64,000 nucleotides of DNA from Oceaniferula flava (GCF_016811075.1 NZ_JAFBGL010000003.1:310001-374000), one strand, 5' to 3'. Counted from the stretch's first letter, positions 26,487-35,622 are shown. Numbers and translations: made by a program. The notes: generated from the sequence alone by a model not told the origin.

Positions 26487-27281
26487 TTACATGTTTGCGA
26501 TGAAGGGGTTGTGTTTCGTCTCCTGAGCCAGAGTTGTCATGGGCCCGTGGCCCGGACAAATGACGGTTTCCTCCGGCAGCGGGCGAATGTGGTCGTGGAT
26601 CGTTTTGAGTGCTTGGCTGTAGCTGCTTTGGCTGCGAGCTCCACCGATGGATCCAGCGAAAATCGAGTCTCCGACCACGCAGAGTGGGCTGCTTAGTTCT
26701 TGATGAAAATAGGCGCGTGCCGGTTGTGCGTGGCCGCTGACATCAAGGGCTGTGAAATGCATTCCCCCACACTCAAACTCTTGTTGGTGCTCCGTGTCCT
26801 CTGGGAAAATCACGGGAGTGTCGGCAAATGAATCCAAGCCGGCAGTGTGATCCGAATGGCGATGAGTGATGACGAGGGCTGCAGCCTTCAACTGCTGGCT
26901 CGCTAGATAGTCGAGGATGGGCTGGGCATTGGTTCCTGTATCGAAAACTACCGCCTGTTTACCCCGGCTGACGACAAAGGCATTGACCCCGGCGTGTCCG
27001 AAATCACTGACGATCTGAACAAGGCCCTCTACGGCAATGGGAGAGGGTCGATAGGACTCAAGTCCGCTGAGTGCCTGTGGCGAGAGGTTCAAGGCAGTCG
27101 CCAGTTTTTCAAGCACCGCAGCGGTGTGATTTCCGTTCACAGCTTGCTGCACTTCACTCGTTGTTAGGCCTGCTTGCTCTGCCAGATAGCTTTCGTTCAG
27201 ACCCATGCCTCGCATGGCCTTGCTGATGACATCGCAGGGGTCGTCTTCAATGGGAATGTGTTTCGTGTTAGGAATACTCAT
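26487..27281 (-). CDS. Metallo-beta-lactamase-fold hydrolase with N-terminal Xre-like helix-turn-helix
   Basis: 264 residues. Residues ~15-75 look like a Cro/C1-type helix-turn-helix: LNESYLAEQAGLTTSEVQQAVNG, with VLEKLATALNLSPQAL. Residues ~85-264 are a glyoxalase II-type MBL domain: metal ligands His140, His142, Asp144 and His145 in ITHRHSDHTAG, a third-His block DVSGHAQPARAYF, then GDSIFAGSIG and CPGHGPMTT. Metal ligands appear complete, so it should be a di-zinc thioester or related hydrolase. The fusion to a DNA-binding-like module suggests that a hydrolase is tethered to DNA or that the HTH is a degenerate dimerisation module. Divergent from mutT. Confidence 0.85.
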   Translation of the reverse strand: MSIPNTKHIPIEDDPCDVISKAMRGMGLNESYLAEQAGLTTSEVQQAVNGNHTAAVLEKLATALNLSPQALSGLESYRPSPIAVEGLVQIVSDFGHAGVNAFVVSRGKQAVVFDTGTNAQPILDYLASQQLKAAALVITHRHSDHTAGLDSFADTPVIFPEDTEHQQEFECGGMHFTALDVSGHAQPARAYFHQELSSPLCVVGDSIFAGSIGGARSQSSYSQALKTIHDHIRPLPEETVICPGHGPMTTLAQETKHNPFIANM

Positions 27282-27336
27282 GGTCTTGGATGTTTTGGTG
27301 TTGTCGTTGATTCCTAATTAACGCTAGATCTGAACT

Positions 27337-27723
27337 ATGATCAACGTGGTTTGTGCAGTGCTGATGGATGCCGAGGGTAGGTGGCTGTGTTGTCAGCGTC
27401 CCGAGGGGAAGTCTTTGGCTGGAAAGTGGGAATTTCCCGGTGGGAAAATTGAACCCGGTGAGACTGCGCCTGAGGCTCTTCGTCGAGAAATCGAAGAAGA
27501 GTTAGGTTGTTTGGTGCACGTGCAGCAGGAGCTTTCCACCGTAGAACATCATTACGAGGATTTTTCCATCCGGCTAACGCCCTACCTGTGCGTCCTTGAA
27601 GAGGGCGTGCCTGTCGCGCGCGAGCACACTGAGATTCGCTGGGTAGCTGGAACTCACCTCGCTGCGCTGGATTGGGCTGCTGCGGACGTTCCTATCTGGC
27701 AGGAGGTGCTTGCCAGAGGTTAG
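27337..27723 (+). CDS. mutT: NUDIX hydrolase, MutT-type 8-oxo-dGTP diphosphatase
   Basis: 128 residues. The NUDIX box is complete: GGKIEPGETAPEALRREIEEELG. The N-terminus, VVCAVLMDAEGRWLCCQRPEGKSLAGKWEFPGG, is typical of MutT, which removes oxidised guanine nucleotides from the pool and prevents A:T to C:G changes. Length matches E. coli MutT (129). Exact substrate specificity cannot be read from the sequence and related enzymes act on other nucleotides. Located 55 bases from the divergent MBL gene and convergent with the phosphoesterase gene. Confidence 0.88.
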   Translation: MINVVCAVLMDAEGRWLCCQRPEGKSLAGKWEFPGGKIEPGETAPEALRREIEEELGCLVHVQQELSTVEHHYEDFSIRLTPYLCVLEEGVPVAREHTEIRWVAGTHLAALDWAAADVPIWQEVLARG

Positions 27724-27736
27724 AGGAGAGCACTTG

Positions 27737-28459
27737 CTATCGACCAAAGGCAATGCGTTCAGCCAAGGACTCTGGCAGTCCGGCATCACGGATCTTCTTC
27801 TGAGCTGTTTCCAAGTCATACTCAACTCGGCGAAATGAGATCATTTTCGCATCGAGGTCATAAATACAATATGAGGCCCGCCAGTCCCCGTCGCGAGGTT
27901 GACCGACCGATCCGGCATTGATGAAATACTTCAGACCATCTTCGATTTGAATGGATTCAGCGGGCACTTCTTGCACGCGCTCGTCTCGAATGAAGACCCG
28001 AGGAACGTGAGTGTGACCGTAGAAACAGACCGGGGTCACCTGATAGGAAAAGTTGGCCATAGCATCGAACTTGTTAGTAACGTAGTTCCATGATGTTGGC
28101 TGATCGAGGGTGGAGTGCACGATGGTGAAGTCGTGCACCTGGCGCACCATGCGCAGACGCGCCAGCCATTTTCTTTGATCGGGGTCAAGCTGCTCGCGTG
28201 TCCATTGCAGCGCCTCGGCGGCTACCGGGTTCATCATTTCCAGAGAAGTATCGTGACCGCAGTCGAGATCGTGGTTGCCCTTGACCACTGGGCAGCCCAT
28301 TTCTTTGACTTTTTCTAGGCAGGCTGCTGGGTCGGCATTGTATCCCACCACGTCTCCGAGGCAGATATAGCTATCGCATTGCTGGGCCTCGGCATCGGCT
28401 AAAACTGCCTCAAGAGCCTCGAGGTTGGCATGGATATCACTGAAAATGGCTACTTTCAT
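27737..28459 (-). CDS. Metallophosphoesterase (calcineurin-like)
   Basis: 240 residues. The four metal-binding motifs of calcineurin-like phosphoesterases are present in order: FSDIHANLEAL, CLGDVVGYNADP, VKGNHDLDCG and YGHTHVP. The NAGSVGQPRDGD block close to the end places it near the YfcE/diadenosine-tetraphosphatase-like group of small bacterial phosphodiesterases. The substrate cannot be assigned from sequence. Start at the ATG at 28459, immediately before the first strand, as usual in this family. It is convergent with mutT, 13 bases apart. Confidence 0.9.
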   Translation of the reverse strand: MKVAIFSDIHANLEALEAVLADAEAQQCDSYICLGDVVGYNADPAACLEKVKEMGCPVVKGNHDLDCGHDTSLEMMNPVAAEALQWTREQLDPDQRKWLARLRMVRQVHDFTIVHSTLDQPTSWNYVTNKFDAMANFSYQVTPVCFYGHTHVPRVFIRDERVQEVPAESIQIEDGLKYFINAGSVGQPRDGDWRASYCIYDLDAKMISFRRVEYDLETAQKKIRDAGLPESLAERIAFGR

Positions 28460-28559
28460 AGTAAATGGGGGACGTGAACGTCGTGAACTGAAAAAGCAAT
28501 GACTTCATCTGACGCTTTGGGAAAGAAAAAAAAGGAAGCTGACAGAAGCTGGCAAGCGA

Positions 28560-29462
28560 CTAGAAATTGGGGGCTTGCTCCAGGTATTCGATTTTCGACT
28601 TCACCCCAGCCATCGGGTAGTCGTGTTTGCGGTGTTTCCAGTAGTTGCTCAGCCACTTGAGCTGGCGTTCCTTATCGGGAAATAATTCGTCCTCCGGAAT
28701 GCGGGCCATCAAGGGGGTGTTGAGCTCGTTCTGCAGAGCAAAAATGCAGCACACAAGGTTGGGGGTGTGATTGCGATCACTCGTGCGGAAGATCTCTCGG
28801 CCCAGTTCAAGTGCTTCTGCGCGGCGCTCCGGGATCTTGCACATGACGTAGAAGGTGAAGCGTTTGAGCTGGGCTTTTTTGTAGTCCGGTGTGGTGCTGC
28901 TGGCGGAGGTATCCTGGTAGTGGCGCACTGCACGTGGGTAGTCGGGGAGCTTGTGAGGATCGCTCCAGATGCGTGCGAGGGCGAGGTGAAGTCGCCAGTT
29001 GTCCGGGTTCTGGCGCAGGCCTTCTTCGAGAAGTTCCGAGCCTTTGTTGATGTAGAGTTGTCTTAGGGCGCGCCGACGGAAAGGGGGGAGGTCTGGGTTC
29101 TCGTTGTAGTAGACCGAGGCGTTGGTGTGCAGGTGCCAGGCGCCGGTGTCCCAGTATTGGATGGTCTGCGGCTGCAGCGAGGTGATGATGCCGTAGCTTT
29201 CTTCGAGTTTGATCCAATCGAGGTCTTCAAACTGTAGGAAGGCGCGGAAGTTCCAGGCGGAAGCCACCAGTGATCGCAGCCCGCCGAGTGCCACCGCCGC
29301 GCTGGTCTGCCCGAGCCGCAAGCTGGTGCCTTTTTTCAGCGGCGGCTGGATCAGTTTGTTCTCCACCATGTCTTGGCTCAAGGCCGCTTCAAAACGCAGC
29401 TTGGCCGCGCCGAAACCGAGCAGGACGCCGAGGATGATCAGAAGCTGGAAGACAATACGCAC
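28560..29462 (-). CDS. Membrane-anchored helical-repeat protein, third gene of the ABC export operon
   Basis: 300 residues. One N-terminal membrane segment or uncleaved signal (IVFQLLIILGVLLGFGAA), then a mostly helical body with TPR-like pairs: GLRQNPDNWRLHLALARIW, YPRAVRHYQDTSAS and RAEALELGREIFR. I do not recognise a named family. It begins 30 bases after the ABC permease gene and shares its strand, so it is probably part of the same operon and acts on the periplasmic face of the inner membrane with the transporter, perhaps as an accessory protein. Tryptophan-rich segments (SAWNFRAFLQFEDLDWIK) near residue 70 are notable. Confidence 0.75.
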   Translation of the reverse strand: MRIVFQLLIILGVLLGFGAAKLRFEAALSQDMVENKLIQPPLKKGTSLRLGQTSAAVALGGLRSLVASAWNFRAFLQFEDLDWIKLEESYGIITSLQPQTIQYWDTGAWHLHTNASVYYNENPDLPPFRRRALRQLYINKGSELLEEGLRQNPDNWRLHLALARIWSDPHKLPDYPRAVRHYQDTSASSTTPDYKKAQLKRFTFYVMCKIPERRAEALELGREIFRTSDRNHTPNLVCCIFALQNELNTPLMARIPEDELFPDKERQLKWLSNYWKHRKHDYPMAGVKSKIEYLEQAPNF

Positions 29463-29492
29463 GATGGTGAGGATGAGTGGTTCGCAGGGGGC

Positions 29493-30404
29493 TTAGAATT
29501 CTTTTTTCCGGAAGGTGAACCACGAGAGCACACTGTAAATGCCGGTGTAGAAAAGCGTCAGCACAAGCAGGCGGTTGAAAATGCTCGCTCCGATCTTTTT
29601 GCCTTCAATGGAGGCGTCCACAATGTTGTAGAGCTGGAAGTCGGGGAAAATCAAGGAGATCGCCTGGGAGAAGATTTTCGCCTGGAACGAGATTTCCGCC
29701 CCCTCTTTGTGCAGCCAGTAGTTGCGGGCGTCCGCTGTGAAGTGACCGATGAAGTAGATCACCACCGCAATCACAATGGTAAACAGAGTGGAGCTGGAGA
29801 AGGTGGAGATCAGGAGGGCGATGGATGCCATGATCATCGCCTTGAAAAAGATCGCGCCAATACCGGCCTGAAGATCCCAGGTCGGACCCTGTTGGGCGAT
29901 CTCTTGTTTGCGGATATCAAGGTATTCCTGCGGCCAGCCGAGGGACATGCCACGTTCCATTTCCGCTGCGATTAGGCCATCGGTGCGGACGTGTAGGATC
30001 GCAGTTAGGAGAACGTCCATGATCAGCAGTGAGGAGCCTACCAAGAACAGCACGCCTAGCAGTTTTCCTAACAGGTAGTCCAGTCGGGGCACTGGCTTGC
30101 TGAGGATGGTGTATAAGGTCCGGTCTTCCAAGTCCTTGGGGATCAGTAGGGCTGTGGCCGCGATGGCAAATAAGACCGAGAACATCGCCATCGCCCCCAT
30201 GGCAGTGCTTTTCAGAATCACCAGCTCTTGCTCGGCGGTGTCCTCCGTGGTGCGGCTCCATGGCATTTCAAAGTAGCTGGCCACCAGCATTAACACGGCG
30301 AAGACCGCGAGGAAATAGAACACCTTCATGCGCACTAGTTGGGTGAAGGTGTGACCGGCGATGACGCCGATACGACTCGGTGAAAATATGGCGTTCTTAC
30401 GCAT
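29493..30404 (-). CDS. ABC transporter permease
   Basis: About 303 residues from the ATG at 30404. The frame runs upstream to 30614 but that part overlaps the ATPase gene in another frame. Five or six membrane segments are visible (for example VFYFLAVFAVLMLVASYF near 30, AMAMFSVLFAIAATALLIP near 80, VLFLVGSSLLIMDVLL, MIMASIALLIST and the last LVLTLFYTGIYSVLSWF). The segment KDLEDRTLYTILSKPVPRLDYLLGK is typical of ABC-2 family permeases such as NosY-like exporters. The start codon overlaps the stop of the ATPase gene by 8 bases, so translational coupling is likely. The exported substrate is unknown. Confidence 0.88.
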   Translation of the reverse strand: MRKNAIFSPSRIGVIAGHTFTQLVRMKVFYFLAVFAVLMLVASYFEMPWSRTTEDTAEQELVILKSTAMGAMAMFSVLFAIAATALLIPKDLEDRTLYTILSKPVPRLDYLLGKLLGVLFLVGSSLLIMDVLLTAILHVRTDGLIAAEMERGMSLGWPQEYLDIRKQEIAQQGPTWDLQAGIGAIFFKAMIMASIALLISTFSSSTLFTIVIAVVIYFIGHFTADARNYWLHKEGAEISFQAKIFSQAISLIFPDFQLYNIVDASIEGKKIGASIFNRLLVLTLFYTGIYSVLSWFTFRKKEF

Positions 30405-31335
30405 CTTGCTCTCCTTCCTTGGAGGTGGATTCGACAGGCTCCTCGACCGAGACTGCGGCGTCGGAGCTGGGTTCGGATTCTTCATCGGACAGCCGGGCTT
30501 CTTCCAGGAACAGTCGCTCGAGGGTGGTGCGAGGTTTGCCCATGCGAATGAACTCGGCATTTTCGGAGTCGGCAATGACTGCTCGCAGACGAGCCAGAGC
30601 GCGAGGGGTAGCATTGCGGACCACGATCTCGGTTTGGTCTTCGATGGCGATGAGGTCTTCGAGTCGACCTTGCTTCACCAGCTTGCCTTTGAAAATAATG
30701 CCAACGTGATCGCAGACCTCCTGCACCTGCTCCAGCAAGTGGGAGCAGAGGAAGACGGTGACGCCGCGTTCTTTCAGGTTCACAATCAGATCGCGGATCT
30801 GGCGTGAGCCCACGGGGTCGACACCGGCGGTGGGTTCGTCGAGGATGACGAGGCGGGGATCGTGGATCAGTGCCTGGGCGAGACCGATGCGTTGTAGCAT
30901 CCCTTTGGAGTATCCGCCGATCCGGCGTTTGCGGGCATCGGTGAGGGAAACTAAGTCCATCATCTCGTCGACGCGCTCTTTGAGCAGCTTGCCGCGCAGA
31001 CCGCAGAGTTTGCCGTAGAACTTTAAAGTTTCTTCACCGCTGAGGTGTTTGTAAAAATACGGGTTCTCGGGGAGGAAGCCGATCTCTTGCCGGGAGTCGG
31101 TCCGCATCGAGTTCTGGCCAAAGACATAACAGCTGCCGGCGGTGGGGCTCAGCAGGCCGAGCAGCGCCTTCATGGTGGTCGATTTTCCGGAGCCGTTAGG
31201 TCCGATCAGACCATACACCTCTCCGGGCATGATGGTGAGCGAAACATCATCGACGGCGCGAACCTTCGATTTTCGAAAAGGCGAGGCAAACTCCTTGACC
31301 AGATGGTTGATTTGAACAGCGGGTGTGTCTTCCAT
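30397..31335 (-). CDS. ABC transporter ATP-binding protein
   Basis: 312 residues from the ATG at 31335; an ATG at 31386 adds an unlikely leader. Complete nucleotide-binding domain: Walker A GPNGSGKST, Q-loop region EIGFLPENPYFYKHLSGEE, ABC signature YSKGMLQRIGLAQ, Walker B LVILDEPTAGVDP and switch SHLLEQV. The C-terminal ~90 residues form an acidic regulatory extension ending in Glu/Ser-rich sequence. It powers the ABC-2 permease encoded next, with which its gene overlaps. The family (CcmA/NatA-like) typically drives export. First gene of a three-gene minus-strand operon. Confidence 0.95.
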   Translation of the reverse strand: MEDTPAVQINHLVKEFASPFRKSKVRAVDDVSLTIMPGEVYGLIGPNGSGKSTTMKALLGLLSPTAGSCYVFGQNSMRTDSRQEIGFLPENPYFYKHLSGEETLKFYGKLCGLRGKLLKERVDEMMDLVSLTDARKRRIGGYSKGMLQRIGLAQALIHDPRLVILDEPTAGVDPVGSRQIRDLIVNLKERGVTVFLCSHLLEQVQEVCDHVGIIFKGKLVKQGRLEDLIAIEDQTEIVVRNATPRALARLRAVIADSENAEFIRMGKPRTTLERLFLEEARLSDEESEPSSDAAVSVEEPVESTSKEGEQDA

Positions 31336-31487
31336 AGCGGGACTGGAAGCCAACAATAGCGTCAATGCATGGCTGTGCAATGGCATTCAGCGGACGGGTG
31401 CCATTTTTTAAACATGCCGTGGCATTGAGCTCATTTACTTGCCATTGATCAGACAATGGGGCAGGTTGAGAACGTTCTAATTATTCT

Positions 31488-32297
31488 ATGAAAACCCAAC
31501 TACTTATCATCGCCACCAGCCTGCTGAGCCTCTTCGGACTCACCAGCTGCTTCCAATCAGAAAATACCATCACCGTGAACAAGGACGGTAGTGGCACCAT
31601 CGTCGAAGAAACATTCTTCGGCGAGCAAATGCAAATGATGATCCAGATGGCCGAGGCCCAAGGCGGCCAAGGCGGCAATCCGCTGGATCAGATGACCGAT
31701 CCAACCAAAGCCAAAGCCCGCGCTCAAGCGATGGGTGAAGGGGTGGAGTTGGTCGGGATCGAGAAAATCAATGTCGACGGCAAGATCGGCATGCGTGCGA
31801 CTTTCAAGTTCGCCGATATCAATAAGCTGAAATACTCCAGCGCAGGAGCCTTGGATATGGGCGATCTCCCAGGCGGCGCTGCCGGGGCTGCCAAGGAGGC
31901 GGAAGACGCAGGGGTCACCTTCAAGCTGGCCGACGGCAAGCTCAGCATCATTCAAAAAACGCCCGAAGCAGAAGGGGCGGACAAAGCGGAAGACGGAGGT
32001 GCAGCCGAGGTCCCTGAAATGGATCCCCAGCAGCTTGCTATGATGCAAGGTGTGATGAAGGACATGCGCATCACCATGAAGGTGAAAATCGCCAGCGGCA
32101 TTGCCAAGACCGACGCCACTCACGTGGATGGCGACACCATTACTCTGGGCGATATCAAAATGGACAAGTTGCTCGCCAACCCAGAGAAGCTCAAAGCCCT
32201 GCAAGGTGGCGACTTCGATCAAACCAAAGAAGCCATGAAAGGCGTCGAGGGGGTGAAATTCGAAGGCAAAGAAGTGGTCGAGGTTGAGATGAAGTAA
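31488..32297 (+). CDS. Lipoprotein of unknown function
   Basis: 269 residues with a type II signal peptide and lipobox LTSC (lipidated Cys about residue 21). After it comes ITVNKDGSGTIVEETFFGEQMQ, followed by Met/Gln-rich helices, GMRATFKFADINKLK, an acidic Ala/Glu-rich linker, and a C-terminal part with MRITMKVKIASGIAKTDATHVDGDTITLGDIKMDKLL. The opening NKDGSGTI strand pattern and late amphipathic strands resemble proteins that bind the lipid or protein face of the outer membrane, but I recognise no family. Promoter-distal terminator at 32325. It is monocistronic. Confidence 0.82.
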   Translation: MKTQLLIIATSLLSLFGLTSCFQSENTITVNKDGSGTIVEETFFGEQMQMMIQMAEAQGGQGGNPLDQMTDPTKAKARAQAMGEGVELVGIEKINVDGKIGMRATFKFADINKLKYSSAGALDMGDLPGGAAGAAKEAEDAGVTFKLADGKLSIIQKTPEAEGADKAEDGGAAEVPEMDPQQLAMMQGVMKDMRITMKVKIASGIAKTDATHVDGDTITLGDIKMDKLLANPEKLKALQGGDFDQTKEAMKGVEGVKFEGKEVVEVEMK

Positions 32298-32324
32298 TGC
32301 TCAGGTCCTGATTTTAACGAACCA

Positions 32325-32357
32325 ACGCCATGCGGAGTAGATCTGCATGGCGTTTTT
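32325..32357 (+). terminator. Rho-independent terminator after the lipoprotein gene
   Basis: A 9-base-pair stem (ACGCCATGC at 32325-32333, GCATGGCGT at 32345-32353) with an 11-base loop, continuing into a run of five T. Confidence 0.9.
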
Positions 32358-32515
32358 AATGTGGAGCGGAGCCCTGGTAGAGGCCTCGCAGGAGTAATTA
32401 CACGCAAGGTGGTAGGGGGTGCCTCCGAGAGCGCGTTTCTGTTGTGTCTGATTGGGCTCTCGGCTCAGACTTGGTCTGTTTCCGATTTGGCGTGGAGCTT
32501 GAGGCAGTAGGCACG

Positions 32516-32550
32516 AAAAAACGCGCTAGTCACGAAGACCAGCGCGTTTA
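32516..32550 (-). terminator. Rho-independent terminator after rpsP
   Basis: Read on the minus strand, CGCGCTGGTC pairs with the following GACTAGCGCG across a short loop beginning TTCG and runs into six T (the A-run at 32516-32521). It lies 33 bases past the rpsP stop codon. Together with the opposing terminator at 32325 it isolates the two convergent units; the ~150 bases between them hold nothing I recognise. Confidence 0.88.
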
Positions 32551-32582
32551 AACAAACACGATATGAAAACAGGGGGAAATGA

Positions 32583-32840
32583 TTAGGCTTCAGCCTGCAT
32601 GGATTCCTTGCGAGCCTTCTTGATGATGTCGCGCACGGTATCAGATGGCTGAGCACCCTTGGAGATCCAGTCGTCAGCTTTAGCGACGTCGAGAGTGTAG
32701 TTAACACCGTCTTCCATTGGGTTGTAGGAGCCGATCTGCTCGATGTAACGGCCATCACGGCGCTTGCGGCTGTCCACAGCTACGATCTTGTAAAAAGGAC
32801 GGTCCTTGGTGCCTTGGCGGTTGAGTCTGAGAGTAAGCAT
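32583..32840 (-). CDS. rpsP: 30S ribosomal protein S16
   Basis: 85 residues, the usual length for S16. It begins [25 protein letters not shown], the family signature, followed by [15 protein letters not shown] and the [12 protein letters not shown] block. It is an early-assembling protein of the 30S body. In many bacteria rpsP is followed by rimM-trmD-rplS; here a terminator follows directly, so that operon is broken up. Confidence 0.98.
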   Translation of the reverse strand: MLTLRLNRQGTKDRPFYKIVAVDSRKRRDGRYIEQIGSYNPMEDGVNYTLDVAKADDWISKGAQPSDTVRDIIKKARKESMQAEA

Positions 32841-33042
32841 GATCTGATTATTTGAAAAATTGGCCCGTCCAGCGCGGCGGGGGCGGGAAATTGTACGATC
32901 TTAAGCAATTTGCCAAGCGAAAAATCACCCTTTCCTTCGATTTCGCATTTTCTTTCCTCTATTTGGTGCTAAATAGTGCTCCGCCCAGAGTCTATCTTAC
33001 AGCTTTGGAGCTTGGAATTTAAAACTTAGAAGTTTTCACCAC

Positions 33043-34098
33043 ATGTTCATCGATCACATCAGAATCTACGCCGAGGCAGGCGATGGCGGCAATGGCGTCG
33101 TCCATTTTCGCAGGGAAAAATTCAAACCCAAAGGCGGCCCGGATGGTGGTGACGGTGGTGATGGCGGTAGCGTCATCCTGCGCGTGGACCCCGCGGTCGA
33201 CAATCTCAAAGCTTATTCCTACGATCCCAAACTGATCGCCAAGCAAGGCCAGCACGGAGCCGGAAACCGCAAGCACGGAAAGACGTCCAAGGACCGGATC
33301 GGCCTCGTGCCTCCCGGCACTGTGGTATACCGCAGTAATGCTGAAACCGTTTCTGACGCGGTTGAGCTCGAACGTGGCGACGGCATCGATCTCGAGCCGA
33401 TTGCTGACCTCACTGAGTATGGTGAGGAATTTGTCCTCTGCCAAGGCGGCAAGGGAGGCAAGGGGAACTGGCACTATAAAACATCCACCAACCAGGCTCC
33501 GGAAGAACACACACTGGGCACCGAAGCTGAAATTGGTGTGTTTTACCTCGAGCTACGCCGCATCGCCGATGCCGGCATGGTCGGATTCCCCAACGCCGGT
33601 AAATCCACCCTGGTCAATAAACTTTCCCACGCCACACCGAAGATTGGTAACTATCCCTTCACCACGCTGAACCCGATGGTGGGAGTGGTGGAGTTTCCGA
33701 AATACCGCCGTTGCACGGTCGCCGATATTCCCGGCCTGATCGAGGGCGCGCACGAGAACCGCGGACTGGGTCACGAATTCCTCCGTCACATCACCCGCTG
33801 CAAGCTGCTGCTCTTTGTCATCGATATGGCAGGCAGCGAGGGGCGCGACCCCATTGAGGATCTGCAAACCTTGCGGACCGAGGTGAAGATGTATGATGAG
33901 GACCTTTCCAAATTTGAATGGATCATCGTGGCCAATAAGATGGACATGGAGGGTGCCGAGGAGAATCTCGAGATGTTCAAGCAACGCTTCCCCAAGCAAA
34001 CTGTCATCCCGCTTTCGGCTGATACCGAGGAGGGCTTGGAAGATCTCCGCCGTGAGCTCGACCAGCGCGTGGGCTACCGCAAGGACAAGGCACAATAA
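33043..34098 (+). CDS. obgE: GTPase Obg (ribosome biogenesis)
   Basis: 351 residues. The N-terminal ~158 residues are the glycine-rich Obg fold (FIDHIRIYAEAGDGGNGVVHFRREKF, then [17 protein letters not shown]). The GTPase domain follows with G1 GFPNAGKSTLV, G3 DIPGLIEGAH and G4 NKMDM. The variable third (OCT) domain of some homologues is missing, as in many Gram-negative Obg proteins. It binds the 50S subunit and links its maturation to the cellular GTP/ppGpp level. The usual upstream rplU-rpmA genes are not present; the preceding ~200 bases are AT-rich. Confidence 0.97.
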   Translation: MFIDHIRIYAEAGDGGNGVVHFRREKFKPKGGPDGGDGGDGGSVILRVDPAVDNLKAYSYDPKLIAKQGQHGAGNRKHGKTSKDRIGLVPPGTVVYRSNAETVSDAVELERGDGIDLEPIADLTEYGEEFVLCQGGKGGKGNWHYKTSTNQAPEEHTLGTEAEIGVFYLELRRIADAGMVGFPNAGKSTLVNKLSHATPKIGNYPFTTLNPMVGVVEFPKYRRCTVADIPGLIEGAHENRGLGHEFLRHITRCKLLLFVIDMAGSEGRDPIEDLQTLRTEVKMYDEDLSKFEWIIVANKMDMEGAEENLEMFKQRFPKQTVIPLSADTEEGLEDLRRELDQRVGYRKDKAQ

Positions 34099-34167
34099 AA
34101 AACCATTGGCGCGGCGATACGATCGCGTCCACGGTCTCTCATCGAAGATTCAACACACACAATTTTT

Positions 34168-34662
34168 ATGACCGACTATCCAAAAACATTCTCCCACATC
34201 GGCCTTTCTGTGCCAGACGTCGAAAAAGCCGTCGAGTTCTATGAAAAAGTCATGGGCTGGTACACCATCATGAAGCCTACCGTGGTGCATGAGGAGTCGG
34301 ATTCCGCCATCGGTAAAATGTGTATCGATGTCTTCGGTGAAGGCTGGGGCTCGTTCAAGATCGCCCACGTTTCCACTGGAGATAAAATCGGCATCGAGAT
34401 GTTCGAGTTCAAGAACAACGAGAAGCCCAAAGATTTCGAATACTGGAAAACCGGAACATTTCACTTCTGTGTCCAGGATCCCAACATCGAGGAGCTGGTG
34501 AAAAAAATCGTCGCCCACGGCGGCAAGCAGCGCATGCCGATCCGGGAGTATTACCCGAATGAAAAGCCATATAAAATGGTCTACGTCGAAGATCCCTTTG
34601 GCTTGGTGTTCGAAATCTACACCCATAGCTACGAATTGACCTACTCTCAAGGCGCTTACTAA
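34168..34662 (+). CDS. VOC-family (glyoxalase-like) protein
   Basis: 164 residues forming one vicinal-oxygen-chelate domain pair. Candidate metal ligands are a His in FSHIGLSVPD at the start, Glu in IGIEMFEF, His in GTFHFCVQDP and Glu in LVFEIYTHS near the end, the four positions used by glyoxalase I and related dioxygenases. It could therefore be an active lyase, isomerase or dioxygenase, but the substrate cannot be predicted. It starts 69 bases after obgE, possibly in the same transcript. Confidence 0.88.
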   Translation: MTDYPKTFSHIGLSVPDVEKAVEFYEKVMGWYTIMKPTVVHEESDSAIGKMCIDVFGEGWGSFKIAHVSTGDKIGIEMFEFKNNEKPKDFEYWKTGTFHFCVQDPNIEELVKKIVAHGGKQRMPIREYYPNEKPYKMVYVEDPFGLVFEIYTHSYELTYSQGAY

Positions 34663-34939
34663 AACCGCTGACTCCTCGCGCGGGCTTGCGTCCTGTCATA
34701 GATGACTGTTTTCAGTTGTGAGTATATTCTCAGTTTTACTCGGTGAATGAGTGGACGGAGTATTACCAAGAGGATTCAACTGAGATCAGTTGTCTGCCAG
34801 GTTGTTAAACCTACGATTAAAAGCATACGGCCAGCCTCGGATTTGGAAGTAGCAGAAAAACATCCCTTCAATCCTGTAAATAGGTCAGAGGGCCCGCATC
34901 CCAAGTGGCGTGCGGTCTCATCTTCAATCTTGATCCTTT

Positions 34940-35386
34940 TTAAGCGTGGATTTGTTGAACGGGTTCTACTTGTCTAGGGGCCAGGGATTGAATCGATTGG
35001 ATAACCGCTTGGCTACTTTGGAAGTGGAGATAGAGAATATGGTGTGAGCTTTTTTGTAACAAGATACGAAGCTCGACAGGCTCAGGTCTACCTGGCTCTT
35101 TAATGTGGTAGAGATATTCAGCTCTTCGGTCCTCCGGTAATTCCCACATACGAGTGTGAAGTTGGTGGAACTGATGCTCTGATAGCCCTTCAATCGTGGC
35201 GAAAATACGCGCCATCCTGGGATCAATGTATTCGATCTGTGCGATCAATTGGTAGTTAGCTTCAAAACGCACGATGTCCTTTTCTGAGGCCTCACCGTAA
35301 TCTTGCTCAAGAGGGGAGTTCACTAAAACTCCTACGATGGAGTTGACTACCCGGCGGATGATTAAACTAACAAATGAACAAGCCAT
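34940..35386 (-). CDS. Hypothetical protein
   Basis: 148 residues, no signal peptide that I would trust, although the first ~20 residues are hydrophobic (FVSLIIRRVVNSIVGVLV) and could be a membrane anchor. The middle is charged and probably helical: FEANYQLIAQIEYIDPRMARIFATIEGL, then FHQLHTRMWELPEDRRAEYLYHIKEPGRPEPVELRILL. No family recognised. It lies in an AT-richer stretch, with ~280 bases before it and ~240 after it that hold nothing I can name. Normal amino-acid usage makes it a credible gene, but the coding call is only moderate. Confidence 0.5.
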   Translation of the reverse strand: MACSFVSLIIRRVVNSIVGVLVNSPLEQDYGEASEKDIVRFEANYQLIAQIEYIDPRMARIFATIEGLSEHQFHQLHTRMWELPEDRRAEYLYHIKEPGRPEPVELRILLQKSSHHILYLHFQSSQAVIQSIQSLAPRQVEPVQQIHA

Positions 35387-35622
35387 GCCGTCGAATGAAG
35401 AAGCTAAGGGGGTTGGGTAATAGTTAGATGTTAATTACAAGTCGCTATGCTGCGTCAGAGCTTTAAAAAAAACACCTCAACGTTACTAATATCAAGACAT
35501 CGCATGCAGAAGTGAAAACACTCCAGCAACTTCGCCTTGAGGGCTAGATAACGATGAGGTGAAAAGGTGGAATACTCAAAGATTTTGAGCATTCCACAAT
35601 TTTATATCTCGTATGAAATGTC

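Noticed and set aside
35387-35622. Possible small RNA or tRNA in the gap between the two small minus-strand genes
   Set aside because: No tRNA cloverleaf, no strong hairpin and no terminator found; the region is only AT-rich.
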